Shown piece after piece: positions 61,163-64,000 of a stretch of DNA of 64,000 nt (the first letter of the stretch is position 1; each line of letters opens with the position of its first letter). Position numbers and translations under genes: made by a program. This DNA comes from Streptomyces sp. NBC_01214 (GTDB taxonomy: Bacteria; Actinomycetota; Actinomycetes; Streptomycetales; Streptomycetaceae): NCBI RefSeq assembly GCF_026340975.1, contig NZ_JAPEOS010000003.1, positions 186,001 to 250,000 of the forward strand. The letters run 5' to 3'. The notes beneath the pieces were generated by a model that had not been told where the DNA came from, ran no database searches, and worked only from the letters and a program-made list of their open reading frames with translations.

Positions 61163-62334
61163 GCGCGGGCGGAGCCGGGCCGGTCCCGGCCCTCGCGGCC
61201 GTCATGGAACGCGTGGCGGTGACCGCCGAGGCGGTGGGCCCCCGCTTCCCGCTGTACGCCGACCCGGCCGACGGGCGGTGGACGACCACCGGCCGCGGCT
61301 CGTGGACCGGCGGGTTCTGGGCCGGGCTGCTCTGGCTGCGGGCACGGTACACCGGCGCCGCGGCCGACCGGCGCGCCGCCGCCGCGTGCACGGCCCGGCT
61401 CGAACCGTGGGTGGGGGCCGACACCGCCACCCGCGGCCTGATCCTCTGGTACGGGACCGCTCCGGCCGGGGACGACGCCGCGGCCGCCGAGCTGCGGGAC
61501 CGCGCCGCCCGGGCAGTGCTGGCGGCCCACGACCGCGAACTCGGGCTCGTGCCCTGGGGGGACGCGCTCGGCGGACCCCGACTGCTCGCTCGCGTGGATG
61601 GGGTGCCGGGGACCGTACCCCTGCTGGCCGGAGCCGGACCCGAGGGCGCCGCCGCGGCGGCCGCCCACCTGCACCGCCACCTCGATCTCTGCCTCGGCGC
61701 GGGCCGTGGCCGGGACCTCTCGCTACGGCCCGCCCTGCACTACGACGCGGTCGCTGGCTGGCAGCCCTGCGCGGACCCGCCGCCGGGCTGGAGCCGGGGC
61801 CGGGCCTGGCTGCTCCTGGCCGTGGCCGACGCCCTGCTGCGCCCGGACCCGGCGACGCCCGGCCCGGCCGCCCGGCTCGCCGGGGCGGCCGAACTCCTGG
61901 CGGCGGAGGGCGGATCCCCGACAACCTGGGGGTCCCCCCGGACGGAGTCTGGGGGATCAGGCGCGGTGCCGGGCGTCGCGGGCCCGGCAAGATCCGAAAG
62001 GGACGGCCCGGTCCCGGCGGCCGACGCCGCCCGGCCGGACGGGCCGCTCGACACCTCGGCCGCCGCGATCACCGCCGTCGCCCTGCTGAAACTCGCCCGG
62101 GTGCCCGGCCCCCGGGCGGCCGCGTACGCGCACCGGGCCGAGGCGATCCTCCACCACCTCGCGGAGCACCACCTCACCGGCCCGAACTCCGGGCGCCCGC
62201 CCGGGATGCTGCTCGACGGCTGCTACGACGCCGGGAAGGACCTGGCCGTCCGGCACGAGCTGATCTGGGGCGACTTCTTCCTGGCGCTCGGCCTCGCCGC
62301 CCTGGACGGGGTCATCGACATCACCCGCATCTAG
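61159..62334 (+). CDS. GH88/105-like unsaturated glycuronyl hydrolase, with repeat-derived insertion
   Basis: 391 residues, an (alpha/alpha)6 barrel. Family features: RGSWTGGFWAGLLWLRARYT near the start, PALHYDAVAGW, PPPGWSRGRAWLLLAVADAL, PLDTSAAAITAVALLKLA, LLDGCYDAGK and a final ELIWGDFFLALGLAAL. The enzymes release unsaturated uronic acids from oligosaccharides made by polysaccharide lyases. Residues ~252-295 are an unusual Gly/Ser/Pro insertion encoded by repeat DNA (61913-62008). Coupled to the upstream MFS gene by ATGA. Confidence 0.85.
   Translation: MSAGGAGPVPALAAVMERVAVTAEAVGPRFPLYADPADGRWTTTGRGSWTGGFWAGLLWLRARYTGAAADRRAAAACTARLEPWVGADTATRGLILWYGTAPAGDDAAAAELRDRAARAVLAAHDRELGLVPWGDALGGPRLLARVDGVPGTVPLLAGAGPEGAAAAAAHLHRHLDLCLGAGRGRDLSLRPALHYDAVAGWQPCADPPPGWSRGRAWLLLAVADALLRPDPATPGPAARLAGAAELLAAEGGSPTTWGSPRTESGGSGAVPGVAGPARSERDGPVPAADAARPDGPLDTSAAAITAVALLKLARVPGPRAAAYAHRAEAILHHLAEHHLTGPNSGRPPGMLLDGCYDAGKDLAVRHELIWGDFFLALGLAALDGVIDITRI
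61969..62008. repeat. Repeat element copy A, inside the GH88 coding sequence
   Basis: This 40-bp segment is an inverted copy (36 of 40 bases) of the segment at 62334-62373 just after the stop codon. Directly upstream, 61913-61958 has GATCCCC...GGGGATC arms and GGGGGTCCCCC, forming a complex hairpin. Together they look like a short interspersed palindromic element that was captured in frame. Confidence 0.75.
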
Positions 62335-62373
62335 GCCGCCCCTTTCGTATCTTGCCGGGCCCCCGACGCCCGA
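62334..62373. repeat. Repeat element copy B, after the GH88 stop
   Basis: The inverted partner of 61969-62008. It begins within the TAG stop codon. The wider element 62343-62386 is itself palindromic: TTTCGTATCT pairs with AGATCCGAAA (9 of 10), with GGGC/GCCC inside. It may act as a terminator for the convergent GH88 and acyl-CoA dehydrogenase genes. Confidence 0.75.
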
Positions 62374-62393
62374 CGAGATCCGAAATCGACGGC

Positions 62394-63605
62394 TCAGGAC
62401 GACTCCCTGCCGCCGTCAGCCGCGTAGCCGCGCAAGACCCGGCGGGCCACGGAGGTGATGTGCAGCTCGTCCGGCCCGTCGAGGATGCGGGCGGCCCGGC
62501 CCGTGCGCAGGAGCGCGGGCAGGGGGGTGTCCGGTCCGAGCCCGGCGGCGCCGTGGACCTGGATGGCGGAGTCCGCGACCTGCTGGAGCATGCGCGCGGC
62601 GGCGACCTTGGCGAGCCCCACCTCCGTACGGGCGTCCCGTCCGGCGTCGATCAGCGCCACCGCCTCGTGCACCAGGGGGCGGGTGGTGCGCAGGGCGAGC
62701 AGGGCGTCGAAGACGTGACCCTGGATCAGTTGTTGGTCGGCGAGGGGCCCACGGGACCCGCTGCGCGTGGCGGCCCGCTCGCACATGAGGTCGAAGGCGC
62801 GCCGGGCTTGGCCGAGCCAGCGCAGGCAGCGCAGGGTGCGACCGAGCTGCAGCCGCTCACCCGCGATGGCGAGCGCGTCCCCGGGCTCCCCGAGGAGGTG
62901 GTCGGCCGGGACCCGGACCCGGTCGAGCTCGATCTCGTACTGGCCGCCGACACCGAGCACGGGAAGTTCGCGTACGACGCGGAAACCGGCCGACGCGGTG
63001 GGTACGAGCAGCAACGACAGCCCCTCGCGGTCACCGGCGCTCCCGCCGGTGCGGGCCATGACCGTCACCAGGTCGGCGCCCGCGGCGCCGGAGGTGAACC
63101 ACTTGCGGCCGGTGACGAGCCAGCTCCCGTCCGGCCCGCGCTCGGCCCGGGTGCCGGTCCCGAAGGGGTCGGTGCCGGGGACGTCCGGCTCGGTCATGGC
63201 GTAACAGGTCCGCACCTCCCCGGCGACCAGCGGCTTCAGGTACGCCTCGCGGACCGCGGTCCCCCCGTGCCGCGCCAGCATCGTCACGTCGAGCAGCGGG
63301 GCCGATCCCAGCGCGGCCGGACCGTGGTCACTGGCCCCCTCCGCCTCGGCCAGTGCGGCGTACGCCCGGAAGCCCAGTCCGCCGCCGCCCAGTTCCTCCG
63401 GGAGCGGCAGCGCCCACAGGCCCTCCTCCTGCGCCCGGCCGCGCAGTTCGGCCAGCGCATCGGCCGCAGCGGACCCGCCCGCGTCCAGCACCGCCTCCCG
63501 CGGGATCACCCGGGTGCGGACGAACCGGTCGATCCGCTCCCTCAACTCATCGGTCCCCACGGCCTGTTGCGCACCCGAGGTGTGGTCCGTGCCTGGATCC
63601 GTCAC
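62394..63605 (-). CDS. Acyl-CoA dehydrogenase
   Basis: 403 residues from GTG 63605, which has AGGAGGAAAGAA directly upstream; an ATG at 63620 is less well placed. Family parts: ELGGGGLGFRAYAALAEAEG, CYAMTEPDVPGTDP and WLVTGRKWFTSGAAGADLVT (FAD/substrate sheet), LADQQLIQGHVFDALLALRT, and VHGAAGLGPDTPL near the C-terminus. It oxidises an acyl-CoA to the trans-2-enoyl-CoA, passing electrons to ETF. The substrate is not specified. It diverges from the gene at the right edge. Confidence 0.93.
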   Translation of the reverse strand: MTDPGTDHTSGAQQAVGTDELRERIDRFVRTRVIPREAVLDAGGSAAADALAELRGRAQEEGLWALPLPEELGGGGLGFRAYAALAEAEGASDHGPAALGSAPLLDVTMLARHGGTAVREAYLKPLVAGEVRTCYAMTEPDVPGTDPFGTGTRAERGPDGSWLVTGRKWFTSGAAGADLVTVMARTGGSAGDREGLSLLLVPTASAGFRVVRELPVLGVGGQYEIELDRVRVPADHLLGEPGDALAIAGERLQLGRTLRCLRWLGQARRAFDLMCERAATRSGSRGPLADQQLIQGHVFDALLALRTTRPLVHEAVALIDAGRDARTEVGLAKVAAARMLQQVADSAIQVHGAAGLGPDTPLPALLRTGRAARILDGPDELHITSVARRVLRGYAADGGRESS

Positions 63606-63749
63606 TTCTTTCCTCCTCATTCCCGGGAACTCGCGGGAACGGCCGACCGACTCACTGTCCGTGGAACTGGTCGGGTGCGGACGCTCCCGAGTTCCCCAGA
63701 TTCGGTAAGACCCGGGCGCCGGCCACCGCCGCGCCAGGAGAGGAGAGGC

Positions 63750-64000
63750 ATGGCGTCACCAGCAACCACGCAGACGGTCCGGCCGCTCGACACACTGCGC
63801 TTCGACACCTCGGGGCCCCCGCAGATCGCGAGCGTCATCGCCGACCACCTGCGGCTGCTCGGCGCACGGACGGACCGCCCCGTAGAGGGGGACGCGTCCA
63901 CGGGCGCCGCCACCAGTACCGGGGGCACCACGCTCACCGGCGGCGGGTTCGACCCGGTGCACGCGAGCGCCACCTGGGCGGATCCCCTGAGCGGGCTCGT
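63750..64000 (+). CDS. Partial gene, unidentified (possible CoA-transferase family)
   Basis: The ATG at 63750 follows AGGAGAGGAGAGGC, an excellent ribosome site. 83 residues are visible: LDTLRFDTSGPPQIASVIAD, HLRLLGARTDRP, a Gly/Thr-rich stretch, and FDPVHASATWADPLSGL. The pattern LADHLRLLGA and HASATWAD reminds me of CaiB/BaiF-type CoA-transferases, which often neighbour acyl-CoA dehydrogenases, but the fragment is too short to be sure. The rest lies beyond the window. Confidence 0.5.
   Translation, partial: MASPATTQTVRPLDTLRFDTSGPPQIASVIADHLRLLGARTDRPVEGDASTGAATSTGGTTLTGGGFDPVHASATWADPLSGL

Overview
The window reads as chromosomal DNA of a Streptomyces or very close relative. GC is very high, GTG starts and GGAGG-type ribosome binding sites are common, and the families are typical of the genus: PucR, LysR, TetR and AraC regulators, SCO0930-type lipoproteins, P450, and secreted glycosidases. 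No rRNA, CRISPR array, intact insertion sequence or replication origin was found. The mix of secondary metabolism, secreted enzymes, small operons and several broken genes suggests an accessory, possibly arm-like, part of the chromosome.

Layout. (1) 1-10 kb, minus strand: two overlapping iterative type I polyketide/polyunsaturated-fatty-acid-like synthase genes (KS-AT..., running off the left edge, and PfaD-like/KS-AT-ACP-KR), facing a divergent LysR regulator. (2) 11.4-17.2 kb: secreted beta-propeller protein, P450, membrane-anchored molybdopterin oxidoreductase, MFS exporter. (3) 17.2-21.2 kb: secreted glycosidase pair GH89 and GH27. (4) 21.3-29.4 kb: TetR plus PLP-enzyme operon, a frameshifted hydrolase, universal stress protein, AraC/serine-hydrolase divergon, a deleted VOC gene, and a VOC-HTH fusion. 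(5) 29.4-31.35 kb: an unrecognised 596-residue protein whose ATG overlaps the CCA end of a non-canonical tRNA (anticodon GCA) with its own apparent promoter. (6) 31.4-38.1 kb: sugar ABC transporter plus GH38 alpha-mannosidase under two LacI-like operators. (7) 38-46 kb: hydrolase-like protein, FadH-type flavoenzyme, thioesterase, MFS, SRPBCC protein, secreted peptidase. (8) 46-52 kb: a redox-looking operon (heme membrane protein, NuoF-ferredoxin fusion, two lipoproteins) divergent from a PucR regulator. (9) 52.6-57.7 kb: DUF1996/DUF4142 pair, a broken tyrosine recombinase in lower-GC DNA, and an overlapping pair of exported proteins. (10) 58-64 kb: ECF sigma factor, membrane protein, MFS/GH88 pair carrying a repeat element, acyl-CoA dehydrogenase, and a gene cut by the right edge.

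How the parts fit. The 31.7-38.1 kb operon imports and cleaves mannose-type glycans. The GH89/GH27 pair and the GH88/MFS pair add further glycan breakdown. The NuoF-like fusion, heme membrane protein and repeat lipoproteins could form an electron-transfer chain from cytosolic NAD(P)H to the cell surface. The most unusual object is the tRNA at 31274-31349: its stems are perfect and of canonical length, its core tertiary contacts are kept, but the conserved D-loop GG and T-loop TTC/A58 are replaced by complementary GCC and GGC.
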